A DNA stretch of 64,000 nucleotides from Citrobacter youngae ATCC 29220 (GCF_000155975.1 NZ_GG730299.1:2660489-2724488); one strand, 5' to 3'; counted from the first letter of the stretch, positions 9,339 through 18,294 are shown. Made by a program: numbers and translations. Notes: generated from the letters alone by a model not told the origin.

Positions 9339-9881
9339 CTACTGGTAGTTCAACGTCCAGGTCCCGCTGGCGCTGAACGGACCGTATTCAAGGGACTGGT
9401 TTTTTATCGCCGACGGTTCTGCCGCGACCCATGCCAAAAAATTCAGCGTCATCGAACCTTCCGTAATCTCTGTCACTGACGTGCTCTCATCAAGCCGGAT
9501 TGCCGTGCCATCTTCTTCGCTCATCCCAATGCCGATCCCTGACGCGCCGCCCTGCTCGCTGCTATCCAGCGCCAGATGATCGGTAAGCTCCGCATCTTCC
9601 TTGCCGCTGAAGGTGACCGAGATCCCGCGAAAAACCTCCGGGTTGCAGTCGCGTAGCTGGATGCTGAATTTTTCCGGCTTACTGCGCCCCGAGAGATAGA
9701 GATCCTGCGTCGCGATTTGCCCGAAATCGACCTCGATTTTGTCGCCGCCGGGCGCCAGGCTGCAGGCCAGCGCTCTGATGGTGCCGTGAAAATACATATC
9801 GCCACCGACCAGTTTGGTATCAGCCTGTATCGTTGCGCCAAACAGCAGCGCGCTGACCGCGATTAACGTTCTGAAAGTCAT
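9339..9881 (-). CDS. Fimbrial pilin subunit, distal gene of the operon
   Basis: Secreted protein of 180 residues with a signal peptide ending near residue 20 (GATIQA). It follows the chaperone-usher pilin pattern: an early cysteine (ACSLAPGG), a second cysteine about 40 residues later (LRDCNPE), an Ig-like beta-rich body, the penultimate Tyr (LNYQ at the C-terminus) and alternating hydrophobics for donor-strand exchange. It lies 9 bases after the tip-protein gene and one base before the ligase gene. It is probably a minor or adaptor subunit; its place in the fibre cannot be told from sequence alone. Confidence 0.85.
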   Translation of the reverse strand: MTFRTLIAVSALLFGATIQADTKLVGGDMYFHGTIRALACSLAPGGDKIEVDFGQIATQDLYLSGRSKPEKFSIQLRDCNPEVFRGISVTFSGKEDAELTDHLALDSSEQGGASGIGIGMSEEDGTAIRLDESTSVTEITEGSMTLNFLAWVAAEPSAIKNQSLEYGPFSASGTWTLNYQ

Positions 9882-9890
9882 GGCATTACC

Positions 9891-10955
9891 CTACTGAAAC
9901 TGCGCAACAACGGTGGCAGAGGCTTCAAACTCACCTTCCTTGACGCTGCCCACGCCCGGCTTTGCCACCGGTGCGGCGGTGAGATTCCAGTCGCCCTGAT
10001 TCTGGTAAAAACCTTTCACGTTGTAGAATTGATTGGGCACGACGGTGCCGCCGCTCTCGTCTTTAAGCATAATGCCGAGATCGTCGCGTTTTTGTCCGCC
10101 GCTCAGCGTGCCGAGGAGATTACCGTTAAACCCCGCCGTGCCTGACGCCGTGGTGGTTTGTACGCCAAGATTAATGTTCAGCGCGCCCTGATCGAAGCTG
10201 CCGCCTTCACAAACCACATGTATCGGGATCGATTTGCTGTAATTGGTGCCGTTGAGCTTTGCAGCGGATCCGGGCAGATCGCCAAACTCAATGCTGATTT
10301 TGTCTCCCCGGTTGAAGGTGCATTTGTCCGGTACGGTAATCAGGCCTGATTTGATCACCACGCGGGAAATCGCCGTGGTTGGCGTCGGTCCCGCGCCGCC
10401 CATGCGCCCGGCAACCTCCACCAGCGACTGGGAAGTGATATTGATGCCATTGATAATGGGTTTAGTGACAATAAACGTCACTTTCCCTTTTGAACCACTT
10501 TCAACGTTAGTGGCGCGCGTGTAGCCCTTCCGCTTTTTGCAGCTGTTGTTGCTGTTGCGGTTTGAAACGTTGGTAAAAGGCGCCTGGACGTATTTGTTAT
10601 AACGCCCGGCAACCCATACCTGCACTTCCACATCCAGATACTCGTTTAGCCGAAAACGGTTCGCCCCCTGATCTGAAGGCGGCATCGTGGTCGTGGTGGT
10701 GTAATAAATTGGCTCTCGGGAGATATCTGCCTGCTCGCAATAAAAATTCACCACATACCAACTGCCCAGATTCCAGGTGAACGGCTCCGTTCTGCCGCCC
10801 ACGTGGTTTTTGCTGACATCCAGCGAGCTTAGTTCAATATCATACTGATGCGGCGACCCGCCCTCCGGCTCACCTTCCCCCTGAGTAAATGCCTGCCCGG
10901 CCAGAGGACAGCCTGCCAGGACGACCCACAGCAGCGCTTTGCGCAATACGCTCAT
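9891..10955 (-). CDS. Two-domain fimbrial tip protein (putative adhesin)
   Basis: 354-residue secreted protein, about twice the length of a pilin, as expected for a tip adhesin. A signal peptide ends near residue 22 (PLAGQA). The first half (to about 200) has a short Thr-rich run (YYTTTTTMPP) and a Cys-rich basic stretch (NNSCKKRKG) and resembles no pilin; it is the candidate receptor-binding domain. The second half resembles a pilin domain (DKCTFNRGDKISIEFGDL, HVVCEGG) ending in a beta strand. Its ATG overlaps the stop of the preceding subunit gene by four bases. Receptor specificity is unknown. Confidence 0.8.
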   Translation of the reverse strand: MSVLRKALLWVVLAGCPLAGQAFTQGEGEPEGGSPHQYDIELSSLDVSKNHVGGRTEPFTWNLGSWYVVNFYCEQADISREPIYYTTTTTMPPSDQGANRFRLNEYLDVEVQVWVAGRYNKYVQAPFTNVSNRNSNNSCKKRKGYTRATNVESGSKGKVTFIVTKPIINGINITSQSLVEVAGRMGGAGPTPTTAISRVVIKSGLITVPDKCTFNRGDKISIEFGDLPGSAAKLNGTNYSKSIPIHVVCEGGSFDQGALNINLGVQTTTASGTAGFNGNLLGTLSGGQKRDDLGIMLKDESGGTVVPNQFYNVKGFYQNQGDWNLTAAPVAKPGVGSVKEGEFEASATVVAQFQ

Positions 10956-11557
10956 AGATACTCCAGCTTAAGTCTGACCAAACCACTAAACTCCCCGGCG
11001 CTAACCTCCGATCCAAAAGATTCCAGCGCCGCCAGAAAGTGAATCGCGTTATCGCCGGGTTTGAGGATCCACATGCGTTGCGGTTGATTCAGATGGATCA
11101 ACTGATTGCGTTCGGTCAGTAGCCGTATGCCCGCGCCGCGCACATCGCCGCGAATACGCCCAAGATCGCTGTTTTCCGGCGCGCCTTCGGCCATCAGCGT
11201 CATCGAAACGCCACGTTCCACCGTGCTGTACGCCAGCTCCGGCATTTCGCTGGTCTGTCCAGGGAAATCCCTCAAGGTGTGGCCGGAGCCTTTTAAGCAG
11301 CCGTTCAGGTACAGCGTAACCAACACCGGATCGCTGCGATCGCCGCCATGGCGAAACTGGCTGGCGGAAATATCACCCAGATTGATGGTCTGATCGCGCG
11401 AGGCCATATCCAGCACGCACGGCGAAACGTAGACCCGGCCATGAAAGCGGACGTTGCCATACTCGCCGGACACGTTGCTCATATCCTGGCGACCGCTGGC
11501 GGCCTGAGCCTGACAGGCCATGCCTGCCATCAGCAGGGCGCAAAGCATCTTTTTCAT
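10952..11557 (-). CDS. Fimbrial minor subunit
   Basis: 201-residue pilin-like protein with a signal peptide ending at ACQAQA (about residue 19). It has the cysteine pair VSPCVLDM and LNGCLKG, and the C-terminus (RLKLEYL) has the expected penultimate tyrosine. It lies 12 bases after the chaperone gene and overlaps the tip-protein gene by four bases, so the genes are almost certainly translated in concert. By comparison with pap- and mrp-type operons it is an adaptor or tip-fibrillum subunit. Confidence 0.85.
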   Translation of the reverse strand: MKKMLCALLMAGMACQAQAASGRQDMSNVSGEYGNVRFHGRVYVSPCVLDMASRDQTINLGDISASQFRHGGDRSDPVLVTLYLNGCLKGSGHTLRDFPGQTSEMPELAYSTVERGVSMTLMAEGAPENSDLGRIRGDVRGAGIRLLTERNQLIHLNQPQRMWILKPGDNAIHFLAALESFGSEVSAGEFSGLVRLKLEYL

Positions 11558-11569
11558 TTACGATTCCTG

Positions 11570-12358
11570 TTACCGGGGCTGTTGCTCCATCGGCAATGCT
11601 TTACACACACTGCCAGAACAGCTGAATTTCAGTTCGGGATGACCGCCAAAATCGTTCACGTACATCATGCTGAATTGACTGACGCTACCGTCAGTGACGC
11701 TAAAATCGAGAGAGGATTTTGGTGAGACCATAATCCCTGGGAAATCAGTCAGCCTGCCGCCGCCCTGGGCTTCTGGCTTGCGGCTTAAGCCGATTAAGGT
11801 GACGAAGTAAGGCGTTGGGTTATCCACGGTCCAGCGCTGGCCCTGCTTGTGAAAGACCAGTTGGTTTTGCCACACGGCGCCCGGCGTTTCCGGCACGATG
11901 GCCGTAGGGCGGTAGAACAATTTGATGCGCGACTGCATTGCCAGTTGCAGTACGTTCGGCTTATCAGGCTTTGGTGGAATTTCACGCACGTTCAGATAGA
12001 ACAGACTCTCGCGATCCTGCGGCAGAGCGCTAACGCCACTGGTTTTCGTCACGCGGGCAATCCCCTTTTGCCCGCCGTTAATCCGTTGCAGCGGCGGTAA
12101 GACCATTAACGGCGTGGTAATTTTGGTTCCGTTGGCGTCTTCCACCCACGACTGAGCCAGAAACGGAATGCTCGGACTGGTGTTGGTCAGGTTCGCACTA
12201 ACAGAACGCGCATCACCGGTGATGATCATCCGGGTACGGTCGAGCGCAATACCCGCCCATGAGGTGTTGATCCCGGCAATAAAAAGCAGGCCGCAGGCCA
12301 CGGGTTTGAGCCAACGCTGCACGGAGTAAAAAGCTTGATTATTCATGACAAAATTCAT
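11570..12358 (-). CDS. Periplasmic fimbrial chaperone (PapD family)
   Basis: 262-residue secreted protein of the PapD chaperone family, which holds pilins folded in the periplasm and hands them to the usher. A signal peptide ends near residue 35 (NTSWA). Family features are IALDRTRMIITGD at the mature N-terminus, ESLFYLNVREIPP in the middle and the IKLFYRP strand. A cysteine pair near the C-terminus (KFSCSGSVCK) may form a disulfide, seen in some subfamilies. The start is uncertain between 12358 and the second ATG at 12346; neither has a strong ribosome binding site. The gene follows the usher, the order seen in pap and mrp operons. Confidence 0.92.
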   Translation of the reverse strand: MNFVMNNQAFYSVQRWLKPVACGLLFIAGINTSWAGIALDRTRMIITGDARSVSANLTNTSPSIPFLAQSWVEDANGTKITTPLMVLPPLQRINGGQKGIARVTKTSGVSALPQDRESLFYLNVREIPPKPDKPNVLQLAMQSRIKLFYRPTAIVPETPGAVWQNQLVFHKQGQRWTVDNPTPYFVTLIGLSRKPEAQGGGRLTDFPGIMVSPKSSLDFSVTDGSVSQFSMMYVNDFGGHPELKFSCSGSVCKALPMEQQPR

Positions 12359-12372
12359 TCAGGTTATTGAAA

Positions 12373-14844
12373 TTATTCACAAGGCAACAGTACGTTACCT
12401 TCCGGGTTGAGTTGTTGCGGCACCTGTAAGTGACACTGCGCGCGGCCAGCCCAGGCGACGGAAAGACGCTCGGCAGGATTCACACCCGCAATCCAGGCCA
12501 TGCCGTTTTCCATCACCATGGCGACGCTGACGCCGTTAGCGTTAAATACTTCGGCGCCAAACGGCGGTACCGAACCATCCTTCAGGCGCAGCAGCGCCAT
12601 CATTTTTTGCCCCTGCGCGACGGCAAAATGCTGATAGCCAATCGCACCTTCCGTCAGGGTGTTAGTGACGATCGCTTTGGTCGCGGAAATATCCTCGTCC
12701 ATGGCGTCCACATCGATACGGGTATCAAAGCTGTGATAGCTGACGACATCCGGTACCACGGCAATACCGAAGCGGTTTGAGTGCGCCTGTTCGCCGTTCA
12801 GCGGCACATTCGCCACACCGTCGGTATCAACCATCACTCTGGCGGTATTCATTGACGCCTGGCTGTTGTGCAGCGCCGCGCCGTGGCGCGTCGCGGTAAA
12901 GCCGCCGCGCATGGTGCCGCCCACGGAGAAATAGCGCGATTGCTGCCAGCTGACGTTAGACTCCAGTTCCGCCATCATGCTGCGGTGCTTGTAATAGCCA
13001 TCAAATGCCGTGTGACCTTCACCGGAAACCCCTGCGCGTAAACGCCACGGATTGTTACGATCGTGGTTATCGGAATACGAAACCATCTGGCTGGTCTGGC
13101 TACCGCTGTTCTGCAATTCGTAATCCATAGAGCGGCCATCGCTCCATGGCACCGAAATTGAAAGCGAAAGACTGTCGTCCCGTTTGCCCTGATATTCAGA
13201 GCGATAAGCCGCAAGGTTTGCGCTGATCCCCTGGATGCCAGCGAACGAAAAACTGTGTCCCATCGACAACCCGTAGCGATCCTGGGAACCGCGATCCCAA
13301 TAGTTCTGGTGGGTATAGGTCAGGTACAGCGTGGTCGCTAACTGCGGATCGTCAGCAAAGAAGGTTTTATTGCCGGTAATGGTGTACATCTCTTTTTCGT
13401 TACCGGCGCTGTTGTTATTTTCATACTGCTCGTCGAGAAACTGCGAGAAGGTGCGGAAGTTACGCTGCGAAAAGCGGTAACCGGCAAAAGTGATGGCGCT
13501 GTTGTACTCATCAAAGGTTTTGGCATAGCTGAGCTTAAAGGACATGCCTTTTTGTTGATCCTGATGCTTCACCCGACTCACGGATTGCGTCGCATCAGCC
13601 GACAGCGCCCCCAGCCAGCTTAAATCCCGCCCAATCCCCATCGACCAGGCGTTATAGCGATCGCCGGTGAGCAACGCGCCGCCGTACAGCGACCAGGCAT
13701 TGCTGACACCCCAGGAGAAATCGCCGCTATAAAACGCAGGTCCCTGAACATCGTGGTTATAACGCGATGGCTTACCGACCGCGGCGTTGTAGCGGACATA
13801 GCCAGGGCGCGTCAGGTAAGGAATATCGGCCGTATTGACCTGAAAAGTTTGTACGCTGCCATCCTGCTCTTCGACGCGTACATCCAGCGTGCCGCGTACC
13901 GAGCCGTGCAGATCCTGAATATTAAACGGCCCCGCAGGAACGGTGGTTTGATAGATAACACGCCCCTGCTGACTAACGGTGACCTTCGCATTACTGCGCG
14001 CGATGCCATGCACTTCGGGCGCGTAGCCCTGCAAGTTCGGTGGCAACATACGCTCGTCGCTGGCGAGGTTAGCCCCGGTGAAACGCACCGAATCAAAAAC
14101 CTGAGAGTTCAGATAGATTTCGCCGACCGTCAGTTTTGCAGCCTGCATCGGTAACGGACGATAGGCATAGATCTGATCCCAGTCGATACGCCCACGGTTA
14201 TCATCTGAAGCGTAATTGGCCTGATACTGGCCACGAAAACGCCACGCGCCGAAGTTAAAGCCTGTCTGCCCATAGCCGGACAGAGAACGGTAACGATCGC
14301 CGCCCTGTTCGTAATGTGTGGCCTGGCCTGAGACGCTGTAGTCAAAAATCAGCCCCGCAACGCCGTTATCCCAGCGCTCCGGCGGCGTCCAGTCTGGGTC
14401 GGTATATTTCATCCATGCCTGCGGCACGGTAATGTCCAGTACGCCCGCGCTATTATTCAATACAACGCCCGGCAGGCGGGAAATGTCGTAGCAGGTCGCG
14501 CTAATCGGCTGAATATAGGTCAGCGCCTCTTCTTTGAGCGCCAGTAATTCGAGTTGCTGCGGCGTCAGACACGCCATGGATTTATGCGAATTAGCAGGGT
14601 CGACGATATAACGGATTGACTGCTGAGGAATCTCCTGGCTGTTAATACGAACATCCAGCAGATATTCTCCGGGAGTCACAAAGTTGCCTTCGGAAAAACG
14701 CTGTAAATCGACATTGTGCCTGTCGCTGGCATCCAGTACGTCGGTATTAAATTCAATGGCCTCATCCGCTTCAGCCCATGAAGAGGCGCAGACCAGAGCA
14801 ATAAAAAGCGCCAGACGTTTTTTATCTGTTTTCAGCGTGATCAT
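12373..14844 (-). CDS. Outer-membrane fimbrial usher (FimD/PapC family)
   Basis: About 823-residue outer-membrane usher, the pore and assembly platform through which chaperone-pilin complexes polymerise. It has a signal peptide, an N-terminal domain (EFNTDVLDASDRHNVDLQRF), a long beta-barrel with plug, and C-terminal domains ending in a cysteine pair (QCHLQVPQ and LLPCE). Length and motifs agree with the family. I prefer the ATG at 14844; the longer frame begins with a TTG at 14856 that sits one base from a GAAGG sequence and is less likely. The gene lies between the second pilin and the chaperone. Confidence 0.94.
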   Translation of the reverse strand: MITLKTDKKRLALFIALVCASSWAEADEAIEFNTDVLDASDRHNVDLQRFSEGNFVTPGEYLLDVRINSQEIPQQSIRYIVDPANSHKSMACLTPQQLELLALKEEALTYIQPISATCYDISRLPGVVLNNSAGVLDITVPQAWMKYTDPDWTPPERWDNGVAGLIFDYSVSGQATHYEQGGDRYRSLSGYGQTGFNFGAWRFRGQYQANYASDDNRGRIDWDQIYAYRPLPMQAAKLTVGEIYLNSQVFDSVRFTGANLASDERMLPPNLQGYAPEVHGIARSNAKVTVSQQGRVIYQTTVPAGPFNIQDLHGSVRGTLDVRVEEQDGSVQTFQVNTADIPYLTRPGYVRYNAAVGKPSRYNHDVQGPAFYSGDFSWGVSNAWSLYGGALLTGDRYNAWSMGIGRDLSWLGALSADATQSVSRVKHQDQQKGMSFKLSYAKTFDEYNSAITFAGYRFSQRNFRTFSQFLDEQYENNNSAGNEKEMYTITGNKTFFADDPQLATTLYLTYTHQNYWDRGSQDRYGLSMGHSFSFAGIQGISANLAAYRSEYQGKRDDSLSLSISVPWSDGRSMDYELQNSGSQTSQMVSYSDNHDRNNPWRLRAGVSGEGHTAFDGYYKHRSMMAELESNVSWQQSRYFSVGGTMRGGFTATRHGAALHNSQASMNTARVMVDTDGVANVPLNGEQAHSNRFGIAVVPDVVSYHSFDTRIDVDAMDEDISATKAIVTNTLTEGAIGYQHFAVAQGQKMMALLRLKDGSVPPFGAEVFNANGVSVAMVMENGMAWIAGVNPAERLSVAWAGRAQCHLQVPQQLNPEGNVLLPCE

Positions 14845-14885
14845 TTTCGTTCGCAAACCTTCAGATACCCGAATTGCAGTGCAGC

Positions 14886-15434
14886 TCAGAGATAATTCAC
14901 AACAAAATGCGTGACCGCAGTAAATTCGCCAGACGTCATTCTTCCGTCGCGGGAGATCAAATAAGCCGTAAAATTGAGCGTGTTTTTTCCTGGATTAAGC
15001 GCATAGTCCGGTGATGGTTCCCCCAAACGAATTTGCTGTCCTTTGCTGTCGTATATTTCTATTGCTAAATTTTCAGTTTCCGACTGCACGCTCAGATAAT
15101 CAGGATTGTTACTATCGGATGCGCCAGAAAAGGTAATATTGGCGCGTTGAAACACATTCCCGGGATGTTGTGAATCCCCTAATGAACATCCCAGCAAATG
15201 AATGCTGAAATCATGCGCAGATACTTTTTCTGGTCTTCCGGAAATATCTCTGACGGAGAGATCATCAAATTCAACCAGTAGCGACCGGTCACGCGGATCG
15301 ACATAACAGGCTGCCTCAATAATATTTCCCCGCATGCGCATTTTGCCGGGCGTACTGACAAGACGATGGGCGTCAGCCAAAACCCATGCAGGCGATATGA
15401 AGATAAAAAGCAGTAAAATTCGCCAGCCAGGCAT
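14886..15434 (-). CDS. Second pilin, PapH/anchor-like by position
   Basis: 182-residue secreted protein with a signal peptide ending near residue 21 (AWVLADA). It carries pilin features: cysteines in EAACYVDP and LLGCSLG, about 40 residues apart, and a C-terminal FVVNYL with penultimate tyrosine. It lies between the major pilin and the usher, the place of papH or mrpB, whose products end fibre growth and anchor the base. That role is inferred from gene order only. Base composition is more AT-rich than in the neighbouring usher. Confidence 0.85.
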   Translation of the reverse strand: MPGWRILLLFIFISPAWVLADAHRLVSTPGKMRMRGNIIEAACYVDPRDRSLLVEFDDLSVRDISGRPEKVSAHDFSIHLLGCSLGDSQHPGNVFQRANITFSGASDSNNPDYLSVQSETENLAIEIYDSKGQQIRLGEPSPDYALNPGKNTLNFTAYLISRDGRMTSGEFTAVTHFVVNYL

Positions 15435-15503
15435 AACCGCATTTCCTTTCAGTTATTCGCAGGAAGGGTTAAGCAGGCGCGTTAATGCGCCCGCTGCAGA
15501 TCG

Positions 15504-16052
15504 TTACTGATAGTCGATCTGGAAATTAACGGTAGATTCAAAATCACCCGGGGTTACCGCTGCAGATGCGTTGTTTGCCTGCAGGTAAGCTACGAAATCA
15601 ATGTCGGTTTCGCCATCGGTAATGTTGACCTGAGAGGCGGCTTTACCCCACTCCACGTCCTGGTTGCCGCTATCAACCATACCAATGCCCGCGCCCTTAG
15701 CGGTACCAGAGGTGAATGCAGCCAGCGCGTTGTTATCTGAATCAATTGTTGCCGGGGTATACGTCACGGTAGCCGTTTTGGCGACGGTGGTGTCGCAGCC
15801 CTGAAGAACGATTTTGGCATGCTTAACGCCAGCGCGTTGGTTGTCTTTTAACTGAGACGTTGGGATCTCGCCAAAATTAACCTGCACCGGGCTGGATTCT
15901 GGTGCCAGACCGCATGCGGAATTAACCAGAGAACCGGTGAAGTGAATTTTACCGTTAGTCGGTTCGACATTTTTTGCAGCGAAAGCAGAAGAGGCAGTAA
16001 AAGTCATTCCCGCCATCAGCGCGCAGGCCACAGCCACGTTTTTCATTTTCAT
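15504..16052 (-). CDS. Major fimbrial pilin (FimA/PapA-like)
   Basis: First gene of the operon, encoding a 182-residue pilin with a signal peptide ending SSAFA (about residue 25). Cysteines in NSACGLAP and LQGCDTT are spaced as in type 1 pilins, and the C-terminus FQIDYQ has the penultimate tyrosine. Position and sequence point to the shaft subunit. A Ser/Ala-rich turn (NNASAAVTPG) late in the protein could be exposed. AAGG lies 12 bases before the ATG at 16052; a second ATG at 16046 is possible. The operon promoter must lie in the AT-rich DNA to its right. Confidence 0.92.
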   Translation of the reverse strand: MKMKNVAVACALMAGMTFTASSAFAAKNVEPTNGKIHFTGSLVNSACGLAPESSPVQVNFGEIPTSQLKDNQRAGVKHAKIVLQGCDTTVAKTATVTYTPATIDSDNNALAAFTSGTAKGAGIGMVDSGNQDVEWGKAASQVNITDGETDIDFVAYLQANNASAAVTPGDFESTVNFQIDYQ

Positions 16053-16696
16053 ATTACTACTTAACCTTATATCTGTTTTTTAGTTATTCCAACGATCTAT
16101 TTCCGCAGACAATTCACGTCAGGGAAATGGTGATCTGCAGGTGGCGGTAGCGCATATCCTTGCAAACAATCCATATCAGTCCGCCCCTTATTTTGAACAT
16201 CATTGGTATTCCATACGAAATACCGTCCACAGCTGTTCATGCTGTTTCGGGGCTTATATTAAGTCGGCAGGAAAATGACACAATGCAAAAATACGGTATT
16301 AATCAAACTCAGGGAATCGTGTTGCATCACCGCCCACACAACGATCGTTTACCTAAAAAACCGCCAAAAATCACGCCACACCCAGTGTTAATATCTATTA
16401 TTTACCATTTTTATAGAGTTTTTATCTATCAACTATTTTTTTATTTAGCCCGAATACCCGGCAAAATGTATTTATGAAAGTTTTGTAAAAATGAAAGGAG
16501 ATATCAAAAGCGAGCGATCACAATAAGATAGTGACAGAGAGAAGGAGAATACGGCATTTCACAAAAAATATTAAAATATTGTTATATAAATATTAATGAA
16601 GCGATCTATGACGCAACCATTTTTTATAAATGAATTATGTTATGCTATTGCTTCACCCACTCGAATGCGAGATATCCTGCTTTAAAGGAGACATCA
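16053..16696. other. Divergent control region of the fimbrial locus, no gene seen
   Basis: This 644-base AT-rich region separates the fimbrial operon from the membrane-bound regulator. It must contain promoters for both. I see no paired inverted repeats of the fimS type that would suggest an invertible switch. An open frame at 16160-16477 has no ribosome binding site and a composition unlike a real protein, so it is not called. The AT richness would suit H-NS silencing, which is an inference. Confidence 0.55.
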
Positions 16697-17485
16697 GTGA
16701 TTTCTCATATACCAATAAACAAAATTAAATCCGTAATTATTGGTGATGGCTTAGTTTTCAGACCAAATAAAAATACCCTAAAAGACCTGGCATCTGGTGA
16801 AATGGCCACATTGAATAACGTGGCAACGCAATTACTGCTCTATTTGTTGCAAAATGGTAAAGAGATTTCCTCGCGCGATGAAATTCTGCTGAATGTTTTC
16901 CAGCATAATGGCGCCAGAGCGACGGATGCGAATCTCAACCAGCACATTTCATTTCTGCGCAAAGCAATAACGTCAACGGGTCACCCGGCAGAACTTATCA
17001 TCACCATTCCGCGAATGGGCTTTCGGATGGGCGACGTCAATATCAATATTCAGCAGCTGGAAGAAGCGAAAACGCCCGCCAGAATTGCCAATGTTGCATC
17101 GAGGCTCAACAAAAAGAAAAGAAACCACTGGCCTGTCGCGATAACAACGTTAATCACCGGCATCGCAGTGCTGGCGACAGCGTGGTTAACATGGATACCC
17201 AATGAAATAGCCATGACGGACGCGGCGATTCTGCGAACGATCAACTACGAGCAATGCCGTGTACATATATTAGGAAATGCGCTCACCGACACCATAACGG
17301 AAAAGAAAGCGTTGGATATATTCAAGTCAGTAGGTATTAGCCCCAACTGTTCGCATCCAAAAGATCTCTATCTTAATACCTGGGCGAGCAACCATAACCT
17401 GGTTGAGTGGTCGTTTGCTGCTGAATGCGGACTCAAGCTCGGCTATTACCATTGCATCAGCCAGTATCGTCATTATGAGGAATGA
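16697..17485 (+). CDS. Membrane-bound winged-helix regulator (MarT/CadC/ToxR type)
   Basis: 262-residue one-component regulator. Residues about 10-105 form an OmpR/PhoB-type winged helix (LLYLLQNGKEISSRDEILLN, then LNQHISFLRKAI and IITIPRMGFRM). A single membrane segment at about 145-167 follows, then a short periplasmic domain with several cysteines. This is the layout of CadC, ToxR and MarT. I chose the GTG at 16697 because AAAGGAG lies six bases upstream; an ATG at 16637 would add 20 unlikely residues. It is divergent from the fimbrial operon and followed one base later by a FidL-like gene, the same pairing as marT-fidL in Salmonella. It probably controls the fimbriae. Confidence 0.82.
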   Translation: MISHIPINKIKSVIIGDGLVFRPNKNTLKDLASGEMATLNNVATQLLLYLLQNGKEISSRDEILLNVFQHNGARATDANLNQHISFLRKAITSTGHPAELIITIPRMGFRMGDVNINIQQLEEAKTPARIANVASRLNKKKRNHWPVAITTLITGIAVLATAWLTWIPNEIAMTDAAILRTINYEQCRVHILGNALTDTITEKKALDIFKSVGISPNCSHPKDLYLNTWASNHNLVEWSFAAECGLKLGYYHCISQYRHYEE

Positions 17486-17486
17486 T

Positions 17487-18005
17487 ATGAAGCGGGAAAG
17501 CGATCACTCTCCTTTACTGTGGTCAGTCGTAATTGCCATTTTTGGGCTGGCGACCATTGCTTTTTTCATTATCGCCGGGAATGCGAAGAAACAAGAAATC
17601 AGTTTCTCCTGCTCCTCGGAATTCACGTCGATACTGGATATCCAAAATAGCAAAAAGGAACTCACCGGAATTATGCTGATCACCAGCTACAACTCCGGAC
17701 ATCTTTCATTATCGGTACAAGGGAAGTTCAAAAGTGACGATGGCGAGTTCACTGTTAGCCGAAAGCTGTTCTTTCGCTACGCCCGTCCGCTCGGTCATAC
17801 CGCAGGCGTTTTCATGCTTACCCCCGATGGACGTGAAAAAAACCCCGATGATGACGCAACGGATGCTATCGATTATCTCTTCTTCGACGCTTACGAGCGT
17901 GCAGACAAGCTGTATATGCTAAAGCACCTGAATGAGGAAACGGTTCTTATTGGCGATAACTTTTCACCCCGCTTCGCCTGCGTGATGAATCACTTCGTGG
18001 GTTAA
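17487..18005 (+). CDS. FidL-like membrane protein
   Basis: 172-residue protein with one N-terminal membrane segment (about 10-32) and a periplasmic domain of about 140 residues. The sequence resembles the FidL family found beside MarT in Salmonella SPI-3; I recognise this from pattern and context, not from a search. The ATG at 17487 is preceded by GAGGAATGAT and lies one base after the regulator stop, so the pair is translationally coupled. A role as partner or sensor for the membrane regulator is plausible but unproven. The cysteines FSCSSEF and FACVMN could form a periplasmic disulfide. Confidence 0.72.
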   Translation: MKRESDHSPLLWSVVIAIFGLATIAFFIIAGNAKKQEISFSCSSEFTSILDIQNSKKELTGIMLITSYNSGHLSLSVQGKFKSDDGEFTVSRKLFFRYARPLGHTAGVFMLTPDGREKNPDDDATDAIDYLFFDAYERADKLYMLKHLNEETVLIGDNFSPRFACVMNHFVG

Positions 18006-18120
18006 TCGTCTCTACAATATGCGTCGGGTTAAGGATGACCTGATGTGTTTCCCGCCCGGCTGCGCGAATGTATTAATAAAGTGAAATGATGGGATTATGA
18101 TTTGAGTGGGCTAAAACGAC

Positions 18121-18152
18121 GAAAGCCTGAATCATTTCTGATTCAGGCTTTC
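18121..18152 (-). terminator. Terminator of aspV, probably bidirectional
   Basis: Perfect 13-bp stem GAAAGCCTGAATC / GATTCAGGCTTTC around a 6-base loop, 8 bases beyond the 3' end of tRNA-Asp. In the other direction it could end the regulator-FidL transcript. Confidence 0.8.
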
Positions 18153-18159
18153 TGAATAG

Positions 18160-18236
18160 TGGCGGAATGGACGGGACTCGAACCCGCGACCCCCTGCGTG
18201 ACAGGCAGGTATTCTAACCAACTGAACTACCACTCC
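18160..18236 (-). tRNA. aspV: tRNA-Asp (GTC), aspV
   Basis: 77-nt tRNA read on the minus strand, from GGAGTGG at 18236 to CCA at 18160. The anticodon loop CTGTCAC holds GTC, the T arm GGTTCGAGTC is canonical, and the CCA end is encoded. The acceptor stem GGAGTGG / CCATTCC closes with one G-T pair and differs slightly from the second copy at the right end of the window (GGAGCGG / CCGTTCC). Position next to dnaQ identifies it as aspV. This gene is an integration site for islands in relatives; here the DNA downstream is the fimbrial locus. Confidence 0.97.
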
Positions 18237-18265
18237 GCGTTGTGTTCCGCTTGGGAACGAAGCGA

Positions 18266-18294
18266 ATATTACGGATTGCCTCGCGCCTCGTCAA
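18266..18294 (-). promoter_or_regulatory. aspV promoter
   Basis: On the minus strand the -35 box TTGACG (18294-18289) and the -10 box TAATAT (18271-18266) are separated by exactly 17 bases, about 30 bases upstream of the tRNA 5' end. Confidence 0.75.

Noticed and set aside
16160..16477. 105-codon open frame in the fimbrial control region
   Set aside because: No ribosome binding site, unusual composition, and it sits where promoters are expected.
16053..16696. Invertible promoter switch like fimS
   Set aside because: I found no pair of matching inverted repeats and no recombinase gene nearby.
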